Shown: positions 17,759 to 26,337, counted from the first letter of the stretch. The stretch: 64,000 nucleotides of DNA from Planctomycetota bacterium (GCA_013286045.1 JABDGM010000003.1:1-64000); one strand, 5' to 3'. Notes: generated from the letters alone by a model not told the origin. Numbers and translations: made by a program.

Positions 17759-18739
17759 TTAGCGGCTGGACTTTGGAATCATTTTTAAGAATTTGGTGGA
17801 GACGGTATCGCCGAAGAGTTGGCCGGCGATTTTGACGATTTTTTTTGCTTTGGCATAGTCCTTGTGATTCACTGCATCGAGAACCCAATTGTGGAGTTTT
17901 ATCCCGACTCCATCGGCATAGAGCGTATTCGTTGGACACAAGCAACAGGCTTTGAGGGCGTCTGCCGTTTTGTCTTCGAATTTCTTGCGGTTATTGCTGC
18001 GGTCATAATAGATGGCGCCGATGAGGCCCATTCGATTGGTCGAGCGATAGTGCTTGTCGCCGTAGATCAATGGGTCGGTGGAATCTGCCTCGGCCCATTG
18101 CTCATCGAGAATTTTCTGATGACGTTCGGTGGACTGAGCAAAACCGCCGGTGGGTTCAATGCACAGGTCGCCCATTTGCAGGAAGACGTGCTGTGGAATT
18201 TCTTGTGCCCGCGTTTTGATTCCGAGTTGTAGTCCAACAACCGAGTAGAGAATGGCGGATGAAACACAGTTGAAAGTTCCTTTGTCTAGCAGCAGGGCCA
18301 TATTCACCTGGCCAGTCTTAAAGCCGCCGTGGAGCGGGTGTTTGTAGAGGTATTTGGCGAGGGCTTTTGCTTTTTCTTCCAGCGTGGTCGCGCTGGAGAT
18401 GGCTTGGCCGGCGCGATTGGCGATGGCGTCGATCTTTTCGGCGTACTTCAGTCGCTTCTGTGGATCGGTGATGCCTGAGGCGACGATCAAGGTGTCTTTA
18501 ACATCGCATTGTTCGGGATGGCCGGCGGCGATCCTTTTGAAGATCTCGAGCTCGGGCTCGGCGATGAGAGGTCTATTCTTTTGATCGGCTAATTTCGCGA
18601 CCTCTTCGAGGGCCACGAGGGGGGCGATATGGTTCTTAGAAAACTTGTAGAAAGCAGCGGTATCGGCGAGTGCCGGGACGGCGCTTGCGGTTAGCAAGAT
18701 CAGGCTGAGGGAGAGCCAGGATAGGGATTTTGCGAACAT
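17759..18739 (-). CDS. secreted transglutaminase-like protein
   Basis: 326 residues from the ATG preceded by GGTGG. A signal peptide (LSLSLILLTASAVPALA) opens the protein. The centre resembles a transglutaminase-like cysteine-peptidase core: DKGTFNCVSSAILYSVVGL supplies the candidate catalytic Cys, and EIPQHVFLQM the candidate His. The carboxy half is helical and TPR-like. Related planctomycete proteins are annotated only as transglutaminase-like. The catalytic Asp cannot be placed with confidence. It is transcribed towards the repeat-rich stretch at 17.6 kb. Confidence 0.65.
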   Translation of the reverse strand: MFAKSLSWLSLSLILLTASAVPALADTAAFYKFSKNHIAPLVALEEVAKLADQKNRPLIAEPELEIFKRIAAGHPEQCDVKDTLIVASGITDPQKRLKYAEKIDAIANRAGQAISSATTLEEKAKALAKYLYKHPLHGGFKTGQVNMALLLDKGTFNCVSSAILYSVVGLQLGIKTRAQEIPQHVFLQMGDLCIEPTGGFAQSTERHQKILDEQWAEADSTDPLIYGDKHYRSTNRMGLIGAIYYDRSNNRKKFEDKTADALKACCLCPTNTLYADGVGIKLHNWVLDAVNHKDYAKAKKIVKIAGQLFGDTVSTKFLKMIPKSSR

Positions 18740-18929
18740 GGTTACCACCACGGAGCAACACGGCGGCGGGATGGAAGTCATCCCACGAAACTGCTTCACC
18801 GGGGGCTCTTACGGTGGAAAACGAGAGTGTTACAGGCGCGTGGAATTTGCGAATTCTTCGGCCGCGGCTATTGGTTTCTGCGCGCGGATGAAGGCTGCCC
18901 AGTGGGCGGAAACGGTGGAACTTTGATAC

Positions 18930-18980
18930 GCCTCTTGCGGCTTCGCCGCCCACCATCAGAGAACCTGGGGTACCCATGGG
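18930..18980. repeat. dispersed ~50-bp repeat, family D, copy 2
   Basis: Matches 16799-16847: GCCTCTTGCGGCT, TCGCCGCCCA, then GAGAACCTGGGGTACCCA. It lies in the stretch 18740-18991 between the transglutaminase-like gene and the next minus-strand gene; I see no gene there. Confidence 0.75.
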
Positions 18981-18991
18981 CCGGCGGTTGG

Positions 18992-19240
18992 TTAGCTGCG
19001 GCTGTTCCAATCTTGCCATTCGCGCCATTCGGCTTCTTGGCTTTTTCGCAGCAAGTAGCCGGGCAGCATGCAAGCGCCAAGAGATACGGCGCCGGCGGCG
19101 ACGGCCACCAAGGCGTGATACTTTCGGAGCGCTTCCGCGGCCTCCCAGGGACCGGAGGAGTTGCGGACGATTCCGCTGAGGATCGTGCAGCTACCGAAGT
19201 ACAGAACGACAAACAGTGCGAGTCCTGCTACGCAGCGCAT
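18992..19240 (-). CDS. small hypothetical membrane protein, two helices
   Basis: 82 residues with helices near residues 5-25 (LALFVVLYFGSCTILSGI) and 43-63 (ALVAVAAGAVSLGACMLPGY), and a charged tail ending NSRS. A GGAG lies 8 bases upstream of the ATG. No family is recognised. Confidence 0.55.
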   Translation of the reverse strand: MRCVAGLALFVVLYFGSCTILSGIVRNSSGPWEAAEALRKYHALVAVAAGAVSLGACMLPGYLLRKSQEAEWREWQDWNSRS

Positions 19241-19330
19241 GCCGATTTCTCCATGCGAGACCGAAAAGCCCGTGAAAGCGTAGCATATTCCGCACGGCCG
19301 GTTGTATCGCGGGTGCGACAGTTTTGCAGG

Positions 19331-19750
19331 TCAGTTAGATGAGCCGGCCGGAGCCTTTGTTACATGGGGAACGCTCGATTCCTGCCAGCGCTCCAGTTGA
19401 TAGCCGAGAGGCGTTGCACGGATGACCACCGTGTGTTGACGATCGTATTGGTCGCCGTCGGCGTACCAAGTGACCGTTGCAGCGAAACGTCGCTGGCCGT
19501 GCAAAATATCGTTCCAAGATCTCTTCAGAAGTTGGGCCGTGACAGTCTTTGTGGTGGCTGATTCATAATGAAGAAACGCGGCGGATCCGGTTGGGCGATC
19601 GACGAGTTGATATGGATCCGACCGACCGTCGTTGATTGCGGCGTTGCATCGCATGGCTTTGGCAGTTGGGTAGACAACCCAGATGAACAATGCGATTGCC
19701 AACACGGCGACGACTGTTAGCAGGCGCCTTAAAGAGAACGTTGGACGCAT
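19331..19750 (-). CDS. hypothetical protein with amino-terminal membrane anchor
   Basis: 139 residues from the ATG giving MRPTFSLRRLLTVVAVLAIA, the planctomycete-type F-S-L-R-hLL opening helix. The rest is a soluble extracytoplasmic domain with scattered Trp and Tyr (ATVTWYADGDQYDRQHTVV). An upstream extension of 25 residues exists but looks untranslated. Function unknown. Confidence 0.55.
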   Translation of the reverse strand: MRPTFSLRRLLTVVAVLAIALFIWVVYPTAKAMRCNAAINDGRSDPYQLVDRPTGSAAFLHYESATTKTVTAQLLKRSWNDILHGQRRFAATVTWYADGDQYDRQHTVVIRATPLGYQLERWQESSVPHVTKAPAGSSN

Positions 19751-19942
19751 TGCCGTTCTGGGTGGTGAGGTTTTGAATCGAACTGAATTGAGGCTGCCGC
19801 AATCGAGAGAACTCGCGTAGACCAATATACAAAGGTTACGAGAGTCTGGGTTTGAGCGGCTGGACCGCAGAAAGCGGTAGATGACCAGCCGTTGATTTAA
19901 CTGGCAAGTCGGACTGGCTTTGCGGCGGCTTTCGCAAAACTG

Positions 19943-20563
19943 TTAGCGGCCGTTCGAAGCTTCCGTCGGCTTCGCTGCGTGCTTGTCGGCCTTTGCTTTT
20001 TTTTCGGCGGTTTCGAGTTGGTTGAGGACGTGTTCCGCGGAGACTTCCTGCTCAAGTGCCGCGCATGTTTCCTCCGCGACGTTTATCCCGTTTGCCTCAC
20101 ACAGCTTGCGTAGGAGGTGGAGCATCTCGGTGTTTTCTTGCTCGGAAAGCAGATTGATTTGCAAGTCGAGGCGGTTTCGCCGATCGGCCAGTTGCGATTG
20201 GCGATTCTGGCTCATCATGATGATGGGGCTGGCGTAGGCGGCCTGGAAGGAAAGAGCCAGGTTGAGCAAGATGAATGGATAGGGGTCCCAGCGATAGGTC
20301 CAGGCGATGAGATTTAACGTGACCCAAATTACTAATAGCACGCTTTGGATAACGATGAACGTCCAACTGCCGACGATCGCCGCGAAACGGTCGGCCATTC
20401 GCTCGCCGAAGGTTCTACGCGCTTCGGAAACACGCTCGACCTCGGCGATGGTGCGGATGTTCTTATCGGTCAGCGCATCGACAGCTGCTTGTTTGGAAAC
20501 AGCGTGGTGCGAGTTGCTGAGTTTTTCATCGGCGGAGTCTCGTTGTTGCAAACGGGAATTCAT
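19943..20563 (-). CDS. DUF1003 family membrane protein
   Basis: 206 residues. The DUF1003 core is clear: ERMADRFAAIVGSWTFIVIQ, WDPYPFILLNLALSFQAAYA, then SPIIMMSQNRQSQLADR. Two transmembrane helices, then a helical coiled region and a Lys/Ala-rich tail. The role is unknown; some members accompany envelope-stress genes. It starts 7 bases after the YciE/YciF-type gene on the same strand, so the two are almost certainly one operon. Confidence 0.85.
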   Translation of the reverse strand: MNSRLQQRDSADEKLSNSHHAVSKQAAVDALTDKNIRTIAEVERVSEARRTFGERMADRFAAIVGSWTFIVIQSVLLVIWVTLNLIAWTYRWDPYPFILLNLALSFQAAYASPIIMMSQNRQSQLADRRNRLDLQINLLSEQENTEMLHLLRKLCEANGINVAEETCAALEQEVSAEHVLNQLETAEKKAKADKHAAKPTEASNGR

Positions 20564-20570
20564 GAGAGGC

Positions 20571-21140
20571 CTATTCCAGACCCACGGCTTCCAAGATCCG
20601 ACTTCCGACGGATTTTGATGTGCCTTTTTTGGCTTTTGCGGATCGCTTCGGAGGCGCTTCGGCTTTGACGTTCAACTTTTTGGCTGCTTGAGTGAGCTTT
20701 TTATCGGTGGCACCTTCTTCGTTAAGCGTTTTCTGCAGGATTTTGGCGGCCGTTTTGTGGCCCATGAGTTCGGCGAACGTTTGGACGCAGCCGTAGCCTG
20801 CCATTTCGTAGTGTTCAACCCGCTGAGCGGCGGCGATGAGGGCGGCGTCGCGGACTTCGGGTTGCATGTCCTCGCTGATAACTTCCTGGCCCTCGGCGAT
20901 AAGGCCTTCCATCGCCTTGCAGGTTTTTCCGGACGGGGAAACACCGAGCGTTTTGAAGATGTCTTTCAATCGCTGAACGTGCTGCTTGGTTTCGGCGAGG
21001 TGTTTGGTGAAGCCGTCCTTCAGCGCTTTCGCTGTGGCCGCCTTGGCCATTTTTGGGAGTGCCTTCACTAGTTGGTTTTCGGCGCTGTACAGGTCCTTTA
21101 ACTCGTCGACGTACAAATCGTGCAATGTGTTGAGTGCCAT
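20571..21140 (-). CDS. YciE/YciF-type ferritin-like protein (DUF892)
   Basis: 189 residues. The family opening LHDLYVDELKDLYSAENQLV is followed by KHLAETKQHVQRL and AAAQRVEHYEMAGYGCV, the Glu/His positions expected of the ferritin-like four-helix bundle. A Lys/Ala/Ser-rich tail follows. These proteins are stress-induced, and some bind a di-iron centre. First gene of a two-gene operon with the DUF1003 protein. Confidence 0.85.
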   Translation of the reverse strand: MALNTLHDLYVDELKDLYSAENQLVKALPKMAKAATAKALKDGFTKHLAETKQHVQRLKDIFKTLGVSPSGKTCKAMEGLIAEGQEVISEDMQPEVRDAALIAAAQRVEHYEMAGYGCVQTFAELMGHKTAAKILQKTLNEEGATDKKLTQAAKKLNVKAEAPPKRSAKAKKGTSKSVGSRILEAVGLE

Positions 21141-21328
21141 GGTTGTTCTCGAGTGTTATTTGGTTCGGATGTGGTCACGCTGACGCCAGTTGCGGCTGCG
21201 TGACGGCGAATTGGGCCAGCTAATGGTCGTTTTTTGCGGCCGCTGGGGAGTAATACAAATGGCGTGCCATCCTGGCGTAGAGCTGGCGCAACGGTCGATT
21301 CCAGGAGGCCGGCGCGAGGGGCGGATTG

Positions 21329-22285
21329 TTAGCGCGCTACCGTGCTGAGAAGCGGTTCAATCACTGTGGGAATGTCGAGCCGATGGTCGACGGCTGCCAC
21401 CAGACCATTGCGGTCGACGACGAACGTCGTCGGCAGGGCGCTGATGCGATAGAGTTTGGCGGCGTCTGGACCTGCCCAGGCGACCGTGAGATTTGGCCAA
21501 TGATGGCTAGTGAACGATGCGAGTGCTTCTGTTTCGTTTTCGTCGATGCTGACGGCGAGCAGTTCAACCTGGTCTTTCCATTCTGGGTGCTGAGAACCGA
21601 TCGAATCCAGGTACTCGTTGGCCTTGAGGCAAGGGCCGCACCAGGAGGCCCAGAACTCAATAACGATCACGTGACCGGTGAATTCGGAGAGCTGCATCTC
21701 CTTTTTGTCGTTAAGTCGGGTGAATTTGAAATTCGGCGGTTTGGAACCTACAGGCAGAAGTCGGCCGTCCACGAACGAATCGATTTGTTTGATGTCGCCG
21801 CGCATGAGGCTCACGACGACTTCGTCGGCGTCGTCCTTACCGGCGGGGACGATTGCCAATCGGACGACGGTTCCGATGGGTCCACGGATCATTCCGACGA
21901 CTTTTGCGACATCCTTCGTGCCTGAAACTTCGATGGGTTTGTTATCTGCCTCGGCGATGGAAATTATCTGGTCGTTCGGCTGAATCAACTTACTTGCCGC
22001 TGCGGGTGAATCGGGAAGGACTTTGTTTACAAAGACTTTCCCCTCGTCGATTCGCAGTGCAATGCCGACGCCGGCTTGTTTTGCGGCAGCTTGAGCCACG
22101 AGATTAGAAGTCGGTGACGCCTTGGACTCGGTGCCTAATTCCTTGGCGGCGGACTCGGGTGTTGAGCTATTCGGCGCGGTGAAGGAATCAATTTTGCGAT
22201 GGCTGTGGATCCACAGCGCGATAAGTAGCGCGCCGACCATACTGCATGTGAGTGAGAACGCCGTTCGCCGCCTGTGCAGTTTCAT
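21329..22285 (-). CDS. membrane-anchored PDZ-thioredoxin (TlpA-like) protein
   Basis: 318 residues. The ATG giving MKLHRRRTAFSLTCSM is preferred to an upstream TTG. An amino-terminal helix is followed by a low-complexity linker, a PDZ-like domain at about 70-170 (VFVNKVLPDSPAAASKLIQP; DQIISI), and a TlpA/ResA-type thioredoxin domain at about 185-318 with EFWASWCGPCLKANEY containing the WCGPC redox motif, and the cis-proline site SALPTTFVVDRNG. It probably acts as a periplasmic disulfide reductase; the PDZ part would tether a partner or substrate. Fusions of this kind recur in planctomycetes. Confidence 0.85.
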   Translation of the reverse strand: MKLHRRRTAFSLTCSMVGALLIALWIHSHRKIDSFTAPNSSTPESAAKELGTESKASPTSNLVAQAAAKQAGVGIALRIDEGKVFVNKVLPDSPAAASKLIQPNDQIISIAEADNKPIEVSGTKDVAKVVGMIRGPIGTVVRLAIVPAGKDDADEVVVSLMRGDIKQIDSFVDGRLLPVGSKPPNFKFTRLNDKKEMQLSEFTGHVIVIEFWASWCGPCLKANEYLDSIGSQHPEWKDQVELLAVSIDENETEALASFTSHHWPNLTVAWAGPDAAKLYRISALPTTFVVDRNGLVAAVDHRLDIPTVIEPLLSTVAR

Positions 22286-22337
22286 TGGGGGGGAATAAGT
22301 GAGCGATGACAGCAATCGATTTGGCGATTCGATCTAA

Positions 22338-22481
22338 GGGGTTGAAAACTTTCAGGACACGAATTGGGCGCCTTATTCTGGCATGATCCAGGTCAACGCG
22401 GTGCCGGAACCGACGAGCGTAGCTTTAGTTGCGCTTGGTTCGCTCGCGCTGGCTTGGCGGCGCCGACAGGCCACGACGTAA
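22338..22481 (+). pseudogene. remnant of a PEP-CTERM protein gene
   Basis: After an in-frame stop at 22335 the frame reads GVENFQDTNWAPYSG, then VPEPTSVALVALGSLALAW and RRR, ending at a TAA. This is a complete PEP-CTERM sorting tail (VPEP, hydrophobic stretch, Arg cluster) with only about 20 residues of a former extracellular domain left. No start, signal peptide or ribosome-binding site precedes it. It is best read as the stub of a larger gene lost by deletion. Confidence 0.6.
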
Positions 22482-22518
22482 CGGACTCGTTCGTTGCGTT
22501 ATCGAACCGATAATAAAC

Positions 22519-22554
22519 AGGGGTCGGGACTATTATCTGATAGTACCGACCCCT
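22519..22554. repeat. 15-bp-arm hairpin, REP-like
   Basis: AGGGGTCGGGACTAT, a six-base loop, then ATAGTACCGACCCCT; one mismatch in the 15-bp stem. It is GC-rich at the outer end and AT-rich at the tip, like REP elements mobilised by Y1-type transposases. It stands between the PEP-CTERM remnant and the SGNH gene, and has no T tract, so it is not a typical terminator. The rest of 22286-22696 shows no gene. Confidence 0.7.
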
Positions 22555-22696
22555 TAGTCATTGGCCAATTGCTCGAGAACGGCCGGAGAAAGGCGTGGCT
22601 CTTGGCTCGGTGGGAGCCGCACATTCCTCTCGACTGGTTCACAAGTATTCGGGATGGAGCCATAATAAGGTCCACTGGAGAACCTTTTGGGGGCAT

Positions 22697-23608
22697 ATGC
22701 GAAGAACTCACACATTTTGGATTGTCGGTTCGACGTTGGTGGGGGTTGGCTGGGTGCTTGTCGGCCGCGGAGTTGTGCAGGCGACGACGATTGATCTGTC
22801 GCCGGCGGCGATTGCGGCGCGGACGGCCGTGTACAGCGTGCCGGGGCGGGCGGATTTGACCGGCCCTGGCTCCCCACTCAAACCGTCTACGAAGATCGAC
22901 TTCTTTGGCGATTCGATTACGTGGCTCAACGGCTATGTGTCGAACATTCAAGTTGCGATTAACACGGGCGCGGGAACGACAGGCAAGAATATCGTGTGCG
23001 TGAATCGCGGCGATGATGGGGCGGGCGTACTGCAAATCTTGAACGGTGACCCGGGCACGACTAATGGGTATGGGCACATCACGCAGAAGTCGTTTGCCGC
23101 GACGATTGCGGGCGACCACCCGAATATCGCGGTGGTCTTCATCGGCGTGAATGACGTGTGGTGGCGTGGGACGCCGGCGGATACATTCCGGCAAGGGCTA
23201 CAGGACATCGTTGCGCAAGGTAACGCGGCTGGTGTAACGATGGTGCTCGCGACGCTTGCGGTGAATGGCGAGAAGCCTGATGGATCGAATCCGAATGATG
23301 CGGTTTACGATCAATATGCGCAGATCACGCGCGACGTGGCGGCGGCCACGCACACTTCGCTAGTCGACCTGCGGACGGCGTACATCGATTACGAAATGAA
23401 CACAAATTTGAGCACGCAGCGCTTCGGGTTTCAAAGCATTTGGCAATTGACGTATGACGGGATACACCCGACGGCGCAGGGCAACAGTCTGCTGGCTGAT
23501 CAAATTTCAGAGGGGATCTTTAGGGCGCTGGTTCCGGAGCCTAGCTTGGCGGGGTTACTGGCGATTGCCTGCGCTGCGATGTGTGGCGGTCGACGGCGCA
23601 TTGGCTAG
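22697..23608 (+). CDS. secreted SGNH/GDSL hydrolase with PEP-CTERM-like tail
   Basis: 303 residues from the ATG after a GGGGG. A signal-like helix (VGSTLVGVGWVLVGRGVVQA) precedes an SGNH-fold esterase: block I FFGDSIT (nucleophile Ser), block III IGVNDVW (Asn), block V YDGIHPT (Asp and His). The carboxy end VPEPSLAGLLAIACAAMCGG plus RRR is a PEP-CTERM sorting signal. It is likely an exported esterase or acetyl-esterase acting on polysaccharide; the substrate is unknown. The preceding PEP-CTERM remnant suggests a former neighbour of the same export class. Confidence 0.85.
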   Translation: MRRTHTFWIVGSTLVGVGWVLVGRGVVQATTIDLSPAAIAARTAVYSVPGRADLTGPGSPLKPSTKIDFFGDSITWLNGYVSNIQVAINTGAGTTGKNIVCVNRGDDGAGVLQILNGDPGTTNGYGHITQKSFAATIAGDHPNIAVVFIGVNDVWWRGTPADTFRQGLQDIVAQGNAAGVTMVLATLAVNGEKPDGSNPNDAVYDQYAQITRDVAAATHTSLVDLRTAYIDYEMNTNLSTQRFGFQSIWQLTYDGIHPTAQGNSLLADQISEGIFRALVPEPSLAGLLAIACAAMCGGRRRIG

Positions 23609-23655
23609 AAGGCACGGCTCCGCTGGAGCCTCGCCCTCCCCTTTTTCTGCATGTG

Positions 23656-24621
23656 CTATTCCGGGCCGAGATGCCCGGTTGCTTCTATGCGATAGCCGCG
23701 GCTGAAATCCTGGGCAGACATGGAGCGCTTGCCGGCGGGTTGGAGGTCGAGGATTTCCAACGGGACGTCGGCGGTGGCGATCAGAAGTTGGTCCTTTGAT
23801 TCGAGGATGGAGCCTGGGGCACCTGGTCGCTGAAGCGACCAGGCCGACGGGGAAATGGAGGCGGTGGGGGGTAATGTTACGCGGTCGATGTTTAGGCGTA
23901 AGGGGACGGCGTTGGGACGGTGGAGGAAGGTGTAGGCGCGGGGCCAGGGGCGTAGCGCGCGGACCTGGTTTTTTATTTCTTGCGCGGGGCGGGTCCAGTC
24001 GATGGCGCCTTGTTCTTTTTTTAGGCGCGGAGCTTTCGAGGCGAGGCTTTTGTCTTGAGGGATGGGGTGCTCGCGGTTGTGATCCAGATCCTCGATGACT
24101 TGGAGGACGGCTTCGGCGCCGAGTTTCGAGAGGCGAGTCTCGAGTTGGGCGGCGTCTTCGTCGGGGTCGATTGGGGTGCGTTGTTGGGCGAGGCATGGGC
24201 CGGCGTCTAGGCCGGGGGTCATTTGGATGACGCTGTTGCCGGTTTCGGTTTCGCCGCGGAGGATTGCCGTTTGAACGGGGGCTGCGCCACGGAATTTGGG
24301 GAGCAGCGAGCCGTGGAGGTTGATGCCGCCGAGACGGGTGGTGGCGAGGGTTTCTGGTTTTAGGATTTCGCCGTAGTCGCAGACTACTAGGAGGTCGGCG
24401 GCAAGGGATGTGAGGCGCGCTTGGGGGTCGGGGGCGTTGACTGTGTCGGGAGTCCAGAGCGGGAGGCTGAGTTGTTCGCCGGCCCGCTGAAGCGGGCTCG
24501 CCTGCGGGGTGCGACCTGTGGGGGGACGTGAGACAACCAGCGCGATTTCGTGGGGGGATGCGGAGAGGGCTTCGAGTGTGGGGACTGCGAAGGGGCCGGT
24601 GCCTAGCATGATTACGCGCAT
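23656..24621 (-). CDS. fmt: methionyl-tRNA formyltransferase
   Basis: 321 residues. Fmt formylates initiator Met-tRNA. The amino-terminal Rossmann domain (MRVIMLGTGPFAVPTLEAL) and the catalytic segment INLHGSLLPKFRGAAPVQ at 100-117 (the Asn, His and SLLP loop of the family) are intact; the carboxy domain ends with LQPAGKRSMSAQDF. Two palindromes lie within the reading frame: family B gives A-W-S-L-Q-R-P-G at about residues 259-267, and another with the same CGCTGAAGCG centre gives S-P-L-Q-R-A-G at 42-48. The first looks like an insertion relative to E. coli Fmt in the loop before the carboxy beta-barrel. It follows def by 9 bases. Confidence 0.95.
   Translation of the reverse strand: MRVIMLGTGPFAVPTLEALSASPHEIALVVSRPPTGRTPQASPLQRAGEQLSLPLWTPDTVNAPDPQARLTSLAADLLVVCDYGEILKPETLATTRLGGINLHGSLLPKFRGAAPVQTAILRGETETGNSVIQMTPGLDAGPCLAQQRTPIDPDEDAAQLETRLSKLGAEAVLQVIEDLDHNREHPIPQDKSLASKAPRLKKEQGAIDWTRPAQEIKNQVRALRPWPRAYTFLHRPNAVPLRLNIDRVTLPPTASISPSAWSLQRPGAPGSILESKDQLLIATADVPLEILDLQPAGKRSMSAQDFSRGYRIEATGHLGPE
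23822..23843. repeat. palindromic repeat, family B, copy inside fmt
   Basis: CCTGGTCGCTGAAGCGACCAGG, a perfect 22-base palindrome, read in the fmt frame as W-S-L-Q-R-P. Same centre as 17623-17647 and 53561-53585. Confidence 0.9.
24482..24497. repeat. second short palindrome inside fmt (CGCTGAAGCG centre)
   Basis: GCCCGCTGAAGCGGGC shares the ten-base centre of family B with different outer arms. It falls in the fmt region corresponding to the SPVK segment of E. coli Fmt, so part of the coding match may be ancestral rather than inserted. Confidence 0.6.
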
Positions 24622-24630
24622 AACGACTCG

Positions 24631-25218
24631 CTAAGTCCGCAGCTGTTCTAGTTCGCGGAGGCGCTTTGCCATGTCGTCGGCGTTGGGGAGTTCGCCGGTT
24701 TCTAGTTTGCTTTGGAACGCGAATTCGAACTCTTCGAGTTGATCGCGGAGGTCGAGGGCTTGGGCGGGGCCGAGGCGATCGATGAAGAGCGTGCCATCGA
24801 GATGGTCGGTTTCGTGTTGGACGATGCGGGCCATGAAGTCGGTCACTTCGCCGGAGATTTCGTTGCCGTCGAGATCGTAGGCTTGGATCTTAATCGAGGT
24901 GTTGCGCGTGACGGGGGCGCGGAGGCCGGGGATGCTGAGGCAGCCTTCTTCGTCTTCGGCGAGGCCGCGGCCGGCGCTGAGGACGGGATTGATGAAGACG
25001 CCCTCGGATTCTCTCGCGTCGGGGTTGCCTTCGGGGTTAGCGATGAAGAGGCGGTAGGGCAAGTCGACCTGGTTGGCGGCGAGACCGACGCCTTCGTGTT
25101 CGTACATGAGGTCGAACATTTCTTCGACGAGCTTGCGCAGCTCGGCATCGACGCGGCGGAGGGGCTTCGAGCGGTGGCGAAGCGTCGGGTGGGGGTATTG
25201 GATGATTTGGAGAGGCAA
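24631..25218 (-). CDS. def: peptide deformylase
   Basis: 195 residues. All three metal-site motifs are present: GVGLAANQV (43-51), EGCLSIPG (91-98, Cys93 ligand) and QHETDHLDG (134-142, His135 and His139 ligands, Glu136 catalytic). It removes the formyl group from nascent peptides. First gene of a def-fmt operon on the minus strand, which pairs the enzyme that adds formyl groups with the one that removes them. A helical Gln/Leu-rich carboxy tail (about 165-195) is slightly longer than in short deformylases. Confidence 0.97.
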   Translation of the reverse strand: MPLQIIQYPHPTLRHRSKPLRRVDAELRKLVEEMFDLMYEHEGVGLAANQVDLPYRLFIANPEGNPDARESEGVFINPVLSAGRGLAEDEEGCLSIPGLRAPVTRNTSIKIQAYDLDGNEISGEVTDFMARIVQHETDHLDGTLFIDRLGPAQALDLRDQLEEFEFAFQSKLETGELPNADDMAKRLRELEQLRT

Positions 25219-25330
25219 GGGAGTGGCCGGTTGTGGGTCGAGTCGTGAGGAAGTGCTGGCACGAGGGAATGGAATTATAAGTGGGGAAACGTGCGGGGCG
25301 AAGCGTAAAACCGCAGGCGAAATGCTCGCG

Positions 25331-25359
25331 TTGACCGCGATTTGTGGGGGCGCTAGAAT
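25331..25359 (+). promoter_or_regulatory. sigma-70-type promoter for the vWA gene
   Basis: TTGACC and TAGAAT are separated by exactly 17 bases. Predicted start near 25366 leaves a 36-base leader before the ATG at 25402. Confidence 0.6.
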
Positions 25360-25401
25360 CGCGCGGTTTTTGGGGGCGAAAATGCAGGAAGTATAGCGCC
25401 G

Positions 25402-26337
25402 ATGCGGCGATTCTTATTCTCGGCGTGGGGTGTTTCGCTATTGCTGCATCTGGCTGCGCTCGCGGCGCTGGGCGTTTCGATGCAGACGTGGCCGCGCGGG
25501 GCGGGCGACGGTAGCTCGCACTCGATGGGGATTGTGCTCAATCATTCGGGCGATGAGGGGGAGCTGCGCAATGGTGATAACGGGGATGGCGAGCATCTGA
25601 GAAAGCTGGAGGCGCTGCAAGCGCCGGAGCTGTTGGCTCCGCCCGTGCCGGAGTTGCCCACGCCTGAGGTGAGTGGCGGTGCAGCGCAGAGTGCGGCGGC
25701 CGCGGAAGTAGTACAAGCTAGCGCGACTCAAGCGACGAATGCGCGGCCGGCATCGTCGGGGCATGGGCGCAATGGTACACAGGGCGCGACGGGCGAAGCG
25801 AAGGTCACGGTGTTCGGGGTCGAAGGGCGCGGGAAGAAGTTTTTGTATTTGTTCGACCGGTCGGCAAGTATGGAAGGCGCGCCGCTTTCGGCAGCGAAGC
25901 GGCAACTGGTGCAGAGCATGCAATCGCTCGGCAACGGGCAGCAGTTTCACATCATCTTTTTCAACACCAAGACGCAATCGTTTTCAGGAGATGACGGACC
26001 GAATCGGAATGTGCTTGCGACAGATCGCAATAAGCAGTTGGCTGCGAATTTTGTCGGCGGGATTACGGCCGACGGCGGGACGGATCGGATGGTGGCGCTC
26101 GAGGAAGCGCTGAAGTGTCAGCCAGATGTCATCTTCTTTCTGACAGATGCGGATGATCCGCTCTCGGTACAAGAGTTGATGGAGATCTCGCAGTGGAATC
26201 GCCGGCTGCATGCGGCCATTTGTGCAATTGAGTTTGGGGACGAGCCCAGACCGATGGAAGATAATTTTTTGATGCGGATGGCGCGCGAGAGTGGGGGGCA
26301 GTATGGGTATGTAGATACGGAGACGCTGCGGCGGTGA
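25402..26337 (+). CDS. membrane-anchored von Willebrand factor A domain protein
   Basis: 311 residues. An amino-terminal helix (FSAWGVSLLLHLAALAALGV) is followed by a Pro/Ala/Glu-rich linker of about 90 residues that recalls TonB-like spacers, then a vWA domain from about residue 135: YLFDRSASM carries the MIDAS D-x-S-x-S, GGTDRMVALEEAL the Thr site, and FFLTDADDP the third Asp. It is probably a periplasmic metal-dependent adhesion or scaffold protein. Divergent from def; its own promoter is visible at 25331-25359. Confidence 0.8.
   Translation: MRRFLFSAWGVSLLLHLAALAALGVSMQTWPRGAGDGSSHSMGIVLNHSGDEGELRNGDNGDGEHLRKLEALQAPELLAPPVPELPTPEVSGGAAQSAAAAEVVQASATQATNARPASSGHGRNGTQGATGEAKVTVFGVEGRGKKFLYLFDRSASMEGAPLSAAKRQLVQSMQSLGNGQQFHIIFFNTKTQSFSGDDGPNRNVLATDRNKQLAANFVGGITADGGTDRMVALEEALKCQPDVIFFLTDADDPLSVQELMEISQWNRRLHAAICAIEFGDEPRPMEDNFLMRMARESGGQYGYVDTETLRR

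Noticed and set aside
22519-22554. Hairpin as a terminator
   Set aside because: No T tract on either strand; the arms have the GC-outer, AT-inner layout of REP elements.
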